DNA of 60,642 bases, from positions 1 through 60,642 of the forward strand of contig JAVWHX010000005.1 of NCBI GenBank assembly GCA_036639875.1, written 5' to 3'. This document shows, piece after piece, positions 7,238 to 16,126 of this stretch. The stretch is from JAVWHX01 sp036639875. Lineage in GTDB: Bacteria; Bacillota_I; Bacilli_A; Erysipelotrichales; Coprobacillaceae. The position numbers were made by a program, and so were the translations under genes. How positions within the stretch are numbered: position 1 is the first letter of the stretch; each line of letters starts with the position of its first letter. A model generated the notes under the pieces. That model saw only the letters and a list, made by a program, of their open reading frames with translations, was not told the origin of the DNA and made no database searches.

Positions 7238-10200
7238 TTAACTTATTAATTTTTTCTTATTAATAAAAGCAATGATTGCTGCTGAAACAGTTAATCCTAT
7301 TAACCCAATGGCCATGTGATTATCATCCCATGTTTTAACTGTTGTATTATTTTGATTATCTTTACTAGTATCATCTTTGATACTTGTATCAATATCAATA
7401 TCACCTTTGTTATCACTATCTACATTGCTATCATCATTTGGTTTATTGCTTTCTGCATTATCATCTTTAACAAGAGTTAAATCATATACTCCTACTGTTC
7501 CTGATACTTCATAAGCAACAAACAATTGCGGTTGTCCAGTTTTACTTTCGCTAGCTGAAACAAAACGCATTCCTTCTGGTGAGTCATCGCCTAAAATATC
7601 TTGACTAAAATCACGAGAATTTATGTAATTAACAAATGATGGTTTTTCAGGATTAGTAATATCATATACCATAACTCCACCTATTCTCTCTAATCCTATA
7701 AATACAAATGTTTTATTATCAATTTGACCAATTGTAATTCCTTCTGCCTCTGGACCTTTTTTACCAGAACGATCATCAATAGTATTATTATCATTAGAAC
7801 AATTGAAATATTCTTTTAAATAACTTGCAGTCTTACTTTCAAAATCATTACCTGTTGTATAAACTTCTTGTAATGATTGATTTGCAACCTTAAACATAGT
7901 TGAAGATCTTCCACCAAATAAGTAATCATTATCTTTATTAAGTCCATCATAATCATCTGTATCAAAGAAAACAACTTTCCCTGTTAAGCCACTATTTTCT
8001 GATGTTATTAAACCAGTTGGTGATGTTTGATTTTTTCCAAAATTCACTTCAACTTCATTTAAATAATCACTCCATTCTCTACTATCACCTTCATTTGCTG
8101 TCATTAAATAATCAACACCATTGACTGTATAAACAGATATAGCATCAGGCATACGTATTCCTTTTAATGATGAATATGTTTTTGGATTATACTTCTCATC
8201 TTTTTTATCTATATCAATAGCAACTTTACTATAATCTTCAAACCCAACTGAATAGATATCTTCTATTGTTAAACTTTCTAAATCTAACATTGCAATAGCA
8301 TTCGCTTCTTGTAAAGTAATATAAGCTTTTGTATCACTTACAGCAATATATTCAGGTTCAAAATCAGTTGATGGAAGAGCATCTTTCTTAATAACAATAC
8401 CTTTTTCTACAAGTTCATCACGTTGACTATCAAATTGCGTGAAATCGACATTTTTAACTTGATCTGTTTGTGTATTAATAACACTTATACTTCCCTTTGG
8501 ATCAACTGCTCCAATATAACCATCACGAGGTTCTCCTTCGTTAGCTGATAAGATTTGTTTATCATCTTTTGTAAAGATGACCATGTCTGGTTGAACTCCT
8601 ACTTCAAAGATTTTCTTTAGAGTTAATGTCCCATCTTTGTTACATGTAAACAAAGCTATTCTACCAGTATCATTTGTTGCTTCTGCTTGAATAGCAACAG
8701 CTAGTGTTTTACCATCACGACTAACTGCAACAGATGTCATATCTCCATATTTAAAACCATTTTCTTGAACCATTGATTTTATATCAATATCATAACCATC
8801 TAATAAATCAACTTTATTCTTCTTTTCAATATCTTTAATCGCAATAGCTGTTAAATTTCCTGATTGACCATTAACAACATATGCCCACCCAGTATCATGG
8901 TTATAATCAATGATTTCTGTAACTCCACCATCAGCATTCGTTGTTCCAGAATTGTAACGAGCTGCTTGTTGTACTTTTAATAAAGCTGAATCATTTTCAA
9001 AACCTGTTGTTTTATCTCCACCATCAGTATTTTTACTAACTGTAAAAGAATCAATTTCTTTACTTGTTGGTGACGTACTATCACCATCTAAGTTATAAAC
9101 CTTCACAGATATTTCATTACCTTCTACATTAAACAATGCATAACTTGGACTATATTCTTGATTCCATTCTTGATTACCTATTGGTAGTGAATCACCTTTT
9201 AAATAAGCTTGTGAACCTTTTTCACCATTAGCTAAAATAGGATAATCAGCATTATTTTCTTTATCTAGCTTTTCAAATGGCGTATAGTACTGCATATCTG
9301 ATGAACAGTTTCCAGTTATATAAATAGTTCCATCAGCATCATGAATATTATCTAATTTTTCACTATTTCTTTGACCATCTTTTAAAACATAACTACGAGA
9401 ATAAACATGATCATGTCCACCTAATACAAAATCAACTTTAAAATCATCCATAACTGTTTCAAAACCAGCATCAACGTAATTTTCAATATCACTATCAGCA
9501 GCATGCTTTGCAACTGTTTGTGTTGATTTGTGATGTGTTACAACAATCCATTGATATTGATCTTTATACTCTGATGTTGCACTTGTTAAAGTTTTACGGA
9601 AATTATTAACTATACCTTCAGCTTCAGAATTATCTTTTGAAGCACTAGAAACAGCTGCATTTGCTGCGTTTTCTTCATCATTTCCACCTGGATAAGCACT
9701 TGTATTTAATGTCACAAACAGAACATTATTATATAAATAGTAATAGTTTCCGTTTGTTTCCATTTCACGACGTTCTGTAAAATCATATTGTCCCTCTGCA
9801 TTAGGTGTTACACCATTTGAATTAGAAGAATTTGTTACTTCACTTTCAGTTGCTTGAATATAATTCCCATGACTTTGACTTGTTCCACTATTTTGTCCTC
9901 TAAATGTTGTTTTTATCTCACTTAAAGACACTTGGTTAGGTAAGTTAAAATGATCAGCAAACATATAATGTCTATCATGATTTCCTACTGCTGGAGCATA
10001 AGGAATTGATGTCATTTGATTTGGTGCAAAGAAAGCATTATATTCACTTGATTTTCCCCAGCTTTGATCTTCTACTTGATCTCCTGCTGAAACAATCAAA
10101 TCAACATTTTGTTTTTCTAATGTATTTAACATTGTTGCCCATCCTGTTTGATTTGTTCCATCACTTGGATTCCATCCTTTATTATCAGTGTCTCCTCTTT

Positions 10201-10693
10201 CTTGGATTTGTGGATCACTTGTAAACCCAAATGTAAATTGATCAGCAGAAGGTGTTTTATATGTATACTCATTTGACCAAGTCGCATCATTATCATGCGT
10301 TATATAATATGTATATTCAGTATTAGGTTGTAAGTTATTTATACTTATCTTACAAGCAAGTTTGCCTGTATCTGTATACTTAGCATTATCAACGAATGTT
10401 GGTGTTGTTAACGCTTGAGGAGTCACCGTGTAAACCTTATCTCCAAATTGCACTTTTGCCTGTGTTGTACCTGCTGGTGCATACCAATTCAAATTAACTG
10501 ATGATGTTGTTTCACCTGGTTGAAGTGTTAAACTATCTACCTTAAATGAACCTACATGTGTATCTCCTTTTATACTAATATATGTATCTTGCGCATAAGT
10601 TTTTAATAAGAGACTATCTTGTCCCATTAGCATTGTTGATACAGTCGCAAGACACAAAACGCTATTCATAATTATCTTTTTTCTTTTTTTCAT
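7238..10693 (-). CDS. Large surface metallophosphoesterase (purple-acid-phosphatase-like) fused to a choice-of-anchor-I/phytase-like propeller domain
   Basis: Exported two-enzyme-like protein of 1151 residues. Start is the ATG at 10693 (GGGGA five bases before); the ATG at 10705 overlaps its own AAGGG. Signal peptide ends near TYA|QD (about 34). A Fn3-like N-terminal domain (about 45-150) precedes a calcineurin-type metallophosphoesterase with metal motifs SDPQ (159-162), GDQVED (204-209), GNHD (237-240), THHKS and GGHDHVYSR. After about residue 560 comes a long beta-propeller domain of the choice-of-anchor I/alkaline phosphatase type (RIALFTCNKDGTLTLKK, NEGEPRDG, EAEGITIG). An Asp/Asn-rich linker leads to VKTWDDNH, a membrane span and INKKKLIS. 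This is a wall/membrane anchor resembling VKTGD with Trp in place of Gly. Likely releases phosphate outside the cell. Confidence 0.9.
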   Translation of the reverse strand: MKKRKKIIMNSVLCLATVSTMLMGQDSLLLKTYAQDTYISIKGDTHVGSFKVDSLTLQPGETTSSVNLNWYAPAGTTQAKVQFGDKVYTVTPQALTTPTFVDNAKYTDTGKLACKISINNLQPNTEYTYYITHDNDATWSNEYTYKTPSADQFTFGFTSDPQIQERGDTDNKGWNPSDGTNQTGWATMLNTLEKQNVDLIVSAGDQVEDQSWGKSSEYNAFFAPNQMTSIPYAPAVGNHDRHYMFADHFNLPNQVSLSEIKTTFRGQNSGTSQSHGNYIQATESEVTNSSNSNGVTPNAEGQYDFTERREMETNGNYYYLYNNVLFVTLNTSAYPGGNDEENAANAAVSSASKDNSEAEGIVNNFRKTLTSATSEYKDQYQWIVVTHHKSTQTVAKHAADSDIENYVDAGFETVMDDFKVDFVLGGHDHVYSRSYVLKDGQRNSEKLDNIHDADGTIYITGNCSSDMQYYTPFEKLDKENNADYPILANGEKGSQAYLKGDSLPIGNQEWNQEYSPSYALFNVEGNEISVKVYNLDGDSTSPTSKEIDSFTVSKNTDGGDKTTGFENDSALLKVQQAARYNSGTTNADGGVTEIIDYNHDTGWAYVVNGQSGNLTAIAIKDIEKKNKVDLLDGYDIDIKSMVQENGFKYGDMTSVAVSRDGKTLAVAIQAEATNDTGRIALFTCNKDGTLTLKKIFEVGVQPDMVIFTKDDKQILSANEGEPRDGYIGAVDPKGSISVINTQTDQVKNVDFTQFDSQRDELVEKGIVIKKDALPSTDFEPEYIAVSDTKAYITLQEANAIAMLDLESLTIEDIYSVGFEDYSKVAIDIDKKDEKYNPKTYSSLKGIRMPDAISVYTVNGVDYLMTANEGDSREWSDYLNEVEVNFGKNQTSPTGLITSENSGLTGKVVFFDTDDYDGLNKDNDYLFGGRSSTMFKVANQSLQEVYTTGNDFESKTASYLKEYFNCSNDNNTIDDRSGKKGPEAEGITIGQIDNKTFVFIGLERIGGVMVYDITNPEKPSFVNYINSRDFSQDILGDDSPEGMRFVSASESKTGQPQLFVAYEVSGTVGVYDLTLVKDDNAESNKPNDDSNVDSDNKGDIDIDTSIKDDTSKDNQNNTTVKTWDDNHMAIGLIGLTVSAAIIAFINKKKLIS

Positions 10694-10773
10694 AATCTTC
10701 CCCATCCCTTAAATTTTGTACATAAAGCACACCATTAATTTATCATAAATAGAATTATCAACTCTTTAGTTTA

Positions 10774-10801
10774 TGTAAACTTTATAATAAGTTTTGGTAA
10801 A
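10774..10801 (-). promoter_or_regulatory. Candidate Pho-box repeats upstream of the metallophosphoesterase
   Basis: Minus strand TTTACC (10796-10801), TTATTA (10785-10790), TTTACA (10774-10779), each 11 bp apart. The match to TTAACA is weaker than at pstS and phnD and no good -10 follows at the same distance. Confidence 0.4.
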
Positions 10802-10856
10802 ACGATTATTTAAAAAGCATTATAACTTTACATTTCTATATCATAAATATAAAAAA

Positions 10857-10875
10857 AGTAATCAATAAGATTACT
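10857..10875 (-). terminator. Terminator of the feo operon
   Basis: Minus strand AGTAATC, five-base loop, GATTACT, then seven U. The stem overlaps the stop codon of the Cys-rich peptide gene. Confidence 0.85.
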
Positions 10876-11032
10876 CCTTTGTATGACATTTCCCTGCCAT
10901 TGGGCAACTTGAACAACCACAGCCACATGTATGTTTTGTTTTGATCTGGCTTTTTATAATCATCACAACAATAGATAGGAGAAAAACTGCAACTATAATT
11001 GTTGATAAGTTGTTAAATATAAAACTAATCAT
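10871..11032 (-). CDS. FeoB-associated Cys-rich membrane protein
   Basis: A 53-residue protein: one membrane span (about 5-26), then a basic stretch and a cysteine cluster CGCGCSSCPMAGKC. This matches the small FeoB-associated Cys-rich family found at the end of feo operons, which may bind iron or shape the FeoB pore. It overlaps the 3' end of feoB by eight bases, and the ATG at 11032 lies within the last codons of feoB, so it is translationally coupled. The exact function is not established. Confidence 0.9.
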   Translation of the reverse strand: MISFIFNNLSTIIVAVFLLSIVVMIIKSQIKTKHTCGCGCSSCPMAGKCHTKE

Positions 11033-13187
11033 ATAACATTCCTTCTTTCAAAGATTGAGCTTCTTTATATGGTCTTATCAATAAATAGATAATTCCAAGA
11101 ATCAATAAACATGCAATAATAAATCCGATTGATACAGTACTTGTTAATAAGAAAGTTCCAACCTGATAAACAATAAATGCCATTATATAAGCAAAGCCTG
11201 TTTGATAAGCTATTGCAAATACAAACCACTTTGTATTATTCATTTCTCTTTTCATTGCTCCAATAGCTGCAAAACAAGGTGCACATAATAAATTAAAGAC
11301 TAAGAATGCATAAGCAGATGCAACAGTAAATGATGTTGCTAATACAGTCCAATATTCCGCTCCATCTTCAGCAACTTCAGCAAATCCATAAAGAATTCCA
11401 AATGTTCCAACAACATTCTCTTTTGCAACTAATCCTGTAATTGTTGCGACTGCTGCTTCCCAATTACCAAACCCTAAAGGTGTAAAGATCCAAGCAATCA
11501 TTGTTCCAATAGAAGCTAGGAGACTATAACTTAATTCACTATCTTCTAACATTCTAAACTGTCCATCAACATAACCAAAATATGATGTAAACCAAATAAA
11601 GATAGAAGAAAGAAGAATAATTGTTCCAGCTTTCTTAATAAATGAATAACCTCTTTCCCACATGCTTCTTAAGATATTTGTAAAAGTCGGCATATGATAA
11701 GCAGGTAATTCCATAACAAATGGAGAGGGATCTCCACTAAACATCTTCGTTTTCTTTAAAATAACTCCAGAAATAATAATCGCTAACATCCCAACAAAAT
11801 AAGCACTTGGTGCTACCCAACTCGCACCACCAAACAATGCTCCTGCAATTAAAGCAATAATTGGTAGTTTCGCTGAACATGGAATAAATGTCGTTGTCAT
11901 AATTGTCATCTTACGATCACGATCACTCTCAATTGTACGAGAAGCCATAATTCCAGGAACACCACAACCAGTTCCGATTAACATCGGTATAAATGATTTT
12001 CCTGACAAACCAAACTTTCTAAATATTCTATCCATGATAAATGCAATTCTTGCCATATATCCACAACCTTCTAGAAAAGCAAGGAAAGCAAATAAAACAA
12101 ACATTTGTGGAACAAAGCCTAATACTGCTCCAACTCCAGCAACAATTCCATTATTAATTAATCCGATTAACCAATCAGCAGTTCCAATTGATACTAATAA
12201 TGATTCTATCATAGCTGGAATAGAAGGTATCATATTTCCTAACAATTCAAATCCTTCACCAAAGACTCCATCATTCACAAAATCAGTTACCCATGCTCCA
12301 ACTGTTGAAACAGAAACATAGTATACAATATACATAACCAATGCAAAGATAGGTAATGCCAAGAAACGGTTTGTTACAATTCTATCTATTTTATCTGATA
12401 ATGATAATTGGTTTTTATTATTTCTATAATAACTACCATCAATCATAGAAGTAATATATTGATATCTTTCATTGGTAATAATACTTTCACTATCATCTTC
12501 TTCTTGATCTTCTAATCTCTTAATAATATTTTCAACATCTAATTCTTTGTTTATCTTTTGAAGAATTTTTTCATCTCTTTCAAAGACTTTAATCGCAAAG
12601 AATCTTTTTTGAGATGGAACAATAGTATGAGGTAAATCCTTACTAATCTCTTCAATTGCTTGTTCTATTTCTAAAGAATAACGATGCTTTGATTCAAAAG
12701 ACTTATACTTTAATGTTTGAATAGCTTTATCCGATAACTCTTTAATACCTTCATTCTTTAGTGCTGATATTTCAACAATAGGACAACCTAATTCTTTTGA
12801 TAACTGTTGAATATCAACCTTATCACCATTTTTTCTAACAACATCCATCATATTAATCGCTATAACAACAGGTGTTCCTAACTCTAATAATTGTGTTGTT
12901 AAATATAAATTTCTTTCTAAGTTTGTTCCATCAATAATATTTAAAATCACATCAACACGTTCATCAATTAAATAGTTTCTTGCTACCACTTCTTCTAATG
13001 TATATGGTGATAAAGAATAGATACCTGGTAAATCAGTGATAATAATATCTTGATTATATCTTAGTTTCCCCTCTTTCTTTTCAACCGTTACACCTGGCCA
13101 GTTACCAACAAATTGATTAGAACCAGTTAATGCATTAAATAATGTTGTTTTCCCACAATTCGGATTACCTGCTAATGCTATTTTCAT
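11025..13187 (-). CDS. feoB: Ferrous iron transport protein FeoB
   Basis: Fe(II) transporter of the cell membrane, 720 residues. N-terminal G domain has G1 GNPNCGKT (7-14), G3 DLPG, and G4 NMMD, followed by the helical spacer (about 150-260). The membrane part carries two Gate domains with the FeoB marker GTGCGVPGIMASRTIESDRDR and a second GFGNWEAAVATITGLVAKENVVGTFG. Length is usual for the family. AAGGAGG precedes the ATG, itself preceded by an inverted repeat. Middle gene of feoA-feoA-feoB-Cys-rich peptide. Confidence 0.97.
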   Translation of the reverse strand: MKIALAGNPNCGKTTLFNALTGSNQFVGNWPGVTVEKKEGKLRYNQDIIITDLPGIYSLSPYTLEEVVARNYLIDERVDVILNIIDGTNLERNLYLTTQLLELGTPVVIAINMMDVVRKNGDKVDIQQLSKELGCPIVEISALKNEGIKELSDKAIQTLKYKSFESKHRYSLEIEQAIEEISKDLPHTIVPSQKRFFAIKVFERDEKILQKINKELDVENIIKRLEDQEEDDSESIITNERYQYITSMIDGSYYRNNKNQLSLSDKIDRIVTNRFLALPIFALVMYIVYYVSVSTVGAWVTDFVNDGVFGEGFELLGNMIPSIPAMIESLLVSIGTADWLIGLINNGIVAGVGAVLGFVPQMFVLFAFLAFLEGCGYMARIAFIMDRIFRKFGLSGKSFIPMLIGTGCGVPGIMASRTIESDRDRKMTIMTTTFIPCSAKLPIIALIAGALFGGASWVAPSAYFVGMLAIIISGVILKKTKMFSGDPSPFVMELPAYHMPTFTNILRSMWERGYSFIKKAGTIILLSSIFIWFTSYFGYVDGQFRMLEDSELSYSLLASIGTMIAWIFTPLGFGNWEAAVATITGLVAKENVVGTFGILYGFAEVAEDGAEYWTVLATSFTVASAYAFLVFNLLCAPCFAAIGAMKREMNNTKWFVFAIAYQTGFAYIMAFIVYQVGTFLLTSTVSIGFIIACLLILGIIYLLIRPYKEAQSLKEGMLYD

Positions 13188-13201
13188 CTTATATCCTCCT
13201 T

Positions 13202-13219
13202 GGTTAGTTAATGCTAACC
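13202..13219. promoter_or_regulatory. GTTAG/CTAAC inverted repeat before feoB
   Basis: GGTTAG-N6-CTAACC, immediately upstream of the feoB Shine-Dalgarno. Third copy of the repeat seen twice upstream of feoA. May act as a DNA operator or as an RNA hairpin beside the ribosome binding site. Confidence 0.6.
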
Positions 13220-13237
13220 TATCTGTAAAAATAATAG

Positions 13238-13459
13238 CTATTGCACTTCTATCATTTGTGCATCAGCTTTTCTTAATGATAATTCATATCCTCTGACTGT
13301 AACTTCAATAGGATCCCCCAGTGGTGCAACTTTACGAATAGAAACATCAACACCTTTTGTAATTCCCATATCCATAATTCTTCTCTTTGTTGCTCCTTCA
13401 CCATGAAGTTTTACAACTTTAACAGTTTGATTTAACTTTACTAAATTTAAAGTATTCAC
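13238..13459 (-). CDS. feoA: FeoA-family protein (second copy)
   Basis: Small SH3-like cytosolic partner of FeoB, 73 residues from a GTG at 13459. The GTG is chosen because AAGGAGGGG lies four bases before it; a further upstream TTG would contain that site. FeoA features: KVVKLHGEGATKRRIMDMGI and GDPIEVTVRGYELSLRKADA, the latter being the typical end of FeoA. One base separates it from the stop of the first feoA. Probably tunes FeoB GTPase or pore activity. Confidence 0.92.
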   Translation of the reverse strand: MNTLNLVKLNQTVKVVKLHGEGATKRRIMDMGITKGVDVSIRKVAPLGDPIEVTVRGYELSLRKADAQMIEVQ

Positions 13460-13460
13460 A

Positions 13461-13679
13461 CTACCCCTCCTTAACAATAATTTTATTAGCCATCTCTTTA
13501 CTAATAGCTACTCTTGTTTGCTTAATATTCACAATCACATTACCAGACAATTGAGAAACAATCACTACATCACTTCCCTCAACAAAACCTAAACTCTCTA
13601 AGAACTTTTTCACTTTTTCTTGTCCTTTGACCTTAATAACTTTATTCATTTGTCCAATACTTGCATATGTTAATGGCAT
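13461..13679 (-). CDS. feoA: FeoA-family protein (first copy)
   Basis: FeoA domain protein of 72 residues; LESLGFVEGSDVVIVSQLSGNVIVNIKQTRVAISKEMA matches the family core (shortened here to its key residues LGFVEGSDV and RVAISKEMA). First gene of the feo operon. ATG has AGGAGG upstream. It differs clearly from the second FeoA, as is common where two feoA genes precede feoB and act as distinct subunits. Confidence 0.9.
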   Translation of the reverse strand: MPLTYASIGQMNKVIKVKGQEKVKKFLESLGFVEGSDVVIVSQLSGNVIVNIKQTRVAISKEMANKIIVKEG

Positions 13680-13692
13680 ATGAGCACCTCCT

Positions 13693-13710
13693 AGTTAGTT
13701 TTTGCTAACT
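13693..13710. promoter_or_regulatory. GTTAG/CTAAC inverted repeat beside the feoA ribosome binding site
   Basis: AGTTAG-N6-CTAACT directly abuts the AGGAGG of the first feoA. Same placement as the copy before feoB. Confidence 0.6.
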
Positions 13711-13726
13711 TTTCATAGAAATAATT

Positions 13727-13744
13727 AGTTAGTCGTGACTAACT
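13727..13744. promoter_or_regulatory. GTTAG/CTAAC palindrome at the feo promoter
   Basis: AGTTAGTCGTGACTAACT is a perfect 18-bp palindrome just downstream of the promoter -10. The half-site resembles that of DtxR/IdeR-type metalloregulators, though with a wider centre, so an iron-responsive repressor is likely. Confidence 0.65.
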
Positions 13745-13752
13745 TCACAATT

Positions 13753-13781
13753 AGAATAACACTCACTATCACAGATGTCAA
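13753..13781 (-). promoter_or_regulatory. Promoter of the feo operon
   Basis: Minus strand TTGACA (13776-13781), 17 bp, TATTCT (13753-13758). Operator-like palindrome follows nine bases after the -10. Confidence 0.75.
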
Positions 13782-13824
13782 GAAAAAACATTCCTAAAAT
13801 TTCTTATTCAAATAAGCCATTAAA

Positions 13825-13846
13825 AAAAGTAGGTTCCCCTACTTTT
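13825..13846 (-). terminator. Terminator of the DUF4352-like lipoprotein gene
   Basis: Minus strand AAAAGTAGG, loop, CCTACTTTT, extended U run. The stem includes the stop codon. Confidence 0.85.
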
Positions 13847-14771
13847 GAATAGTTATTGTTTCTCCTTCAACAAATAACTCAATCTTTGACTCTTTATTCA
13901 ACAAAGAATCATTAATAGCCATTGTTAAATAAATTGTCCTTGTTTGACCAGCCGCAATTGTACCTTTTTTAGATATAGATTCATGATTATCACTTTCTAT
14001 AATCACATTAGATTTAACAACTGTTTCACCAGTAATATATTCACAATACATATAATCTGAAGGATCAAATGATTGTTCAGTTAAGTTCTTAACATCTAAT
14101 TGTAAAACTACAAATGTTTCATCTTGATTATCTACTGGAATATAACTATAGAAGAAACCTTTTTGAGAAGGTTCAATCTTCTTTGTTTGTATTAAATTCT
14201 TAACTTCCACTTGTGTTTGTTTAAACACAAGTGTATCTCCAACCGATTTAATATCATTATCAATGATTGGTTTTTCTGTTTGAAATACATATTTATATTG
14301 TTTATCTTTATGAACATCTATTTCTACTGTTACTTCTGTTTCAGTAAGTGTTGTAGGTACTTCACAATAAATATGAATATATCTTTCTTGGTTTGATTTT
14401 AATGAATCTGTTGTACTCATTTGGGTATAGTTATCTGATTCAATAGCAACCTTTACATCATAAGCTTGTCTATCAATACGGAAAGTCCCACTATAGATAT
14501 CTTGAATATTCATTTCTTTATCTGTTAAGTTTTTTGTCTTTAAGATAATATCTATAAATTGATGATCATCCTTAGCCTCTATATACTTATAGTCTTTATT
14601 TTTATTACTAGGCGAAATACGATTAATAACTTGTGTTTTCTCTATTCTAAAATCTATGTCATTTTCAATAGTATATGTATGAGATGCTTCCATACTTTCT
14701 CTTTTCACTTCTTGAGATTGACACCCCACTATTAATAAACTAACCCCTAAAAACAAAAGAATTTTCTTCAT
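13839..14771 (-). CDS. Lipoprotein with two DUF4352/DUF5067-like immunoglobulin-fold repeats
   Basis: Exported lipoprotein, 310 residues, from the ATG at 14771 (GGGG eight to ten bases upstream; the ATG nine bases earlier touches the GGGG). Lipobox LIVGC (Cys17). Two similar halves are visible: each has a conserved Lys/Asp-rich opening, a hydrophobic strand such as FIDIILKTKNLTDKEMNIQDI or FVVLQLDVKNLTEQSFDPSDY, and an ending such as LKSNQERYIHIYCEVP or IAAGQTRTIYLTMAI. This duplicated pattern is that of DUF4352-type telokin-like domains. It is alone between terminators. Role unknown; probably binds something outside the membrane. Confidence 0.75.
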   Translation of the reverse strand: MKKILLFLGVSLLIVGCQSQEVKRESMEASHTYTIENDIDFRIEKTQVINRISPSNKNKDYKYIEAKDDHQFIDIILKTKNLTDKEMNIQDIYSGTFRIDRQAYDVKVAIESDNYTQMSTTDSLKSNQERYIHIYCEVPTTLTETEVTVEIDVHKDKQYKYVFQTEKPIIDNDIKSVGDTLVFKQTQVEVKNLIQTKKIEPSQKGFFYSYIPVDNQDETFVVLQLDVKNLTEQSFDPSDYMYCEYITGETVVKSNVIIESDNHESISKKGTIAAGQTRTIYLTMAINDSLLNKESKIELFVEGETITIQK

Positions 14772-14919
14772 AAAACTCATCCCCTTTTATCTATTCTATC
14801 ATATACTTTTTATAATTCCTACATTGTTCTACATAAAGTGACTTTTCATATGACTTTATCTTCCTTATTTTTATTCTATAAGCATTCCAAATTCAACCTA
14901 TTTATCTATTGATTAAAAA

Positions 14920-14950
14920 AAGGCCCTAACGAATAAACAGTTAAGACCTT
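14920..14950 (-). terminator. Terminator of serC-serA
   Basis: Minus strand AAGGTCTTAAC pairs with GTTAGGGCCTT (two G-U pairs), then seven U. 18 bp after serA. Confidence 0.8.
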
Positions 14951-14968
14951 CTTATTCATTATTGACCA

Positions 14969-16117
14969 TTAAACAACTCTTACTTTAATAACATTTTCTA
15001 ATGATTCAAACTCTGCTGTCCCCACAGTATCATTTGTTTCAATAATAGTATAAGCATAATCCCCTTTTGCTTTATTAACCATATTTTCAATGTTAATTTC
15101 TTGATTAGCTAGAAGAGTAGCAAATTGTGCTAACATGTTTGGTACATTTTTATGGATCAAACAAATACGATATTTTGTGGTACGTGGTTCGTTAATATTT
15201 GGGAAGTTAACTGAATTCACAATATTACCACTCTCTAAATAATCTTTTATCTCTCTTACTGCCATACGCGCACAGTTATCTTCTGATTCAGGGGTAGAAG
15301 CACCTAAGTGTGGTATCGCAATCACATTTTCAACATCAACTAAATCTGGTGTTGCAAAGTCTGTAATATATTTTGCAACTTTCTTATTGGCAATTGCATC
15401 TAAGATGTCTTCTGAATTCACAAGATCTGCTCTTGCAAAGTTTAAAATACGAACATCATCTTTCATTAATGCAATACTGTCTTTATTGATAATTCCTTTT
15501 GTTTCTTTTGTACTAGGAGCATGTAATGTAATATAATCACATTCTGCAAAAAGAGTTTCAGCATTTTGTGCATGTTTTACCCATTTGCTCATCCCCCATG
15601 CAGCATTCACAGAAATATATGGATCAAAACCATATACTTCCATTCCTAACTTAATAGCTGCATTTGCTACATTTACCCCTATAGCACCTAAACCAATAAT
15701 CCCTAACTTCTTACCTTCTAATTCTGGCCCAACAAATTGGCTTTTTCCCTTTTCAACCAATTTAGCGACATCATCGTTCCCCTTTAAGGTTTTCACCCAG
15801 TCAATCCCCTCGACGACTTTACGTGATGACAAGAAGAGCCCACATAGTACCAATTCTTTAACAGCATTTGCATTAGCCCCTGGTGTATTGAATACAACAA
15901 TTCCTTTATCACTACATTCTTCAACTGGAATATTGTTAACACCAGCCCCCGCTCTTGCGATTGCTTTTAGATTTGGATTCATATCATAATCATGCATTGC
16001 TGCAGAACGCACCAATACACCATCTTCATCATTTCCATCTTCCACAACTTGATATTGATCATCAAAGATATCAAGACCAATTTGGGCAATTTTATTTAAT
16101 TGCTTTATCTTATACAT
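14969..16117 (-). CDS. serA: D-3-phosphoglycerate dehydrogenase
   Basis: First enzyme of serine synthesis, oxidising 3-phosphoglycerate with NAD. 382 residues. Substrate domain, then Rossmann NAD site GKKLGIIGLGAIGVNVANAA (about 130-150), catalytic His/Glu region ending IPHLGASTPESEDN, and a C-terminal ACT domain (about 312-382) with NVPNMLAQFATLL, NIENMVNKAKGDYAYTI. The compact single-ACT form is usual in Bacteroidota and many Firmicutes. Nine bases after serC with its own AGGAG; no serB nearby. Confidence 0.95.
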   Translation of the reverse strand: MYKIKQLNKIAQIGLDIFDDQYQVVEDGNDEDGVLVRSAAMHDYDMNPNLKAIARAGAGVNNIPVEECSDKGIVVFNTPGANANAVKELVLCGLFLSSRKVVEGIDWVKTLKGNDDVAKLVEKGKSQFVGPELEGKKLGIIGLGAIGVNVANAAIKLGMEVYGFDPYISVNAAWGMSKWVKHAQNAETLFAECDYITLHAPSTKETKGIINKDSIALMKDDVRILNFARADLVNSEDILDAIANKKVAKYITDFATPDLVDVENVIAIPHLGASTPESEDNCARMAVREIKDYLESGNIVNSVNFPNINEPRTTKYRICLIHKNVPNMLAQFATLLANQEINIENMVNKAKGDYAYTIIETNDTVGTAEFESLENVIKVRVV

Positions 16118-16126
16118 AATTATCTC

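Noticed and set aside
15585..15989. 134-residue plus-strand frame opposite serA
   Set aside because: Shadow of conserved dehydrogenase sequence on the other strand, without promoter or ribosome binding site.
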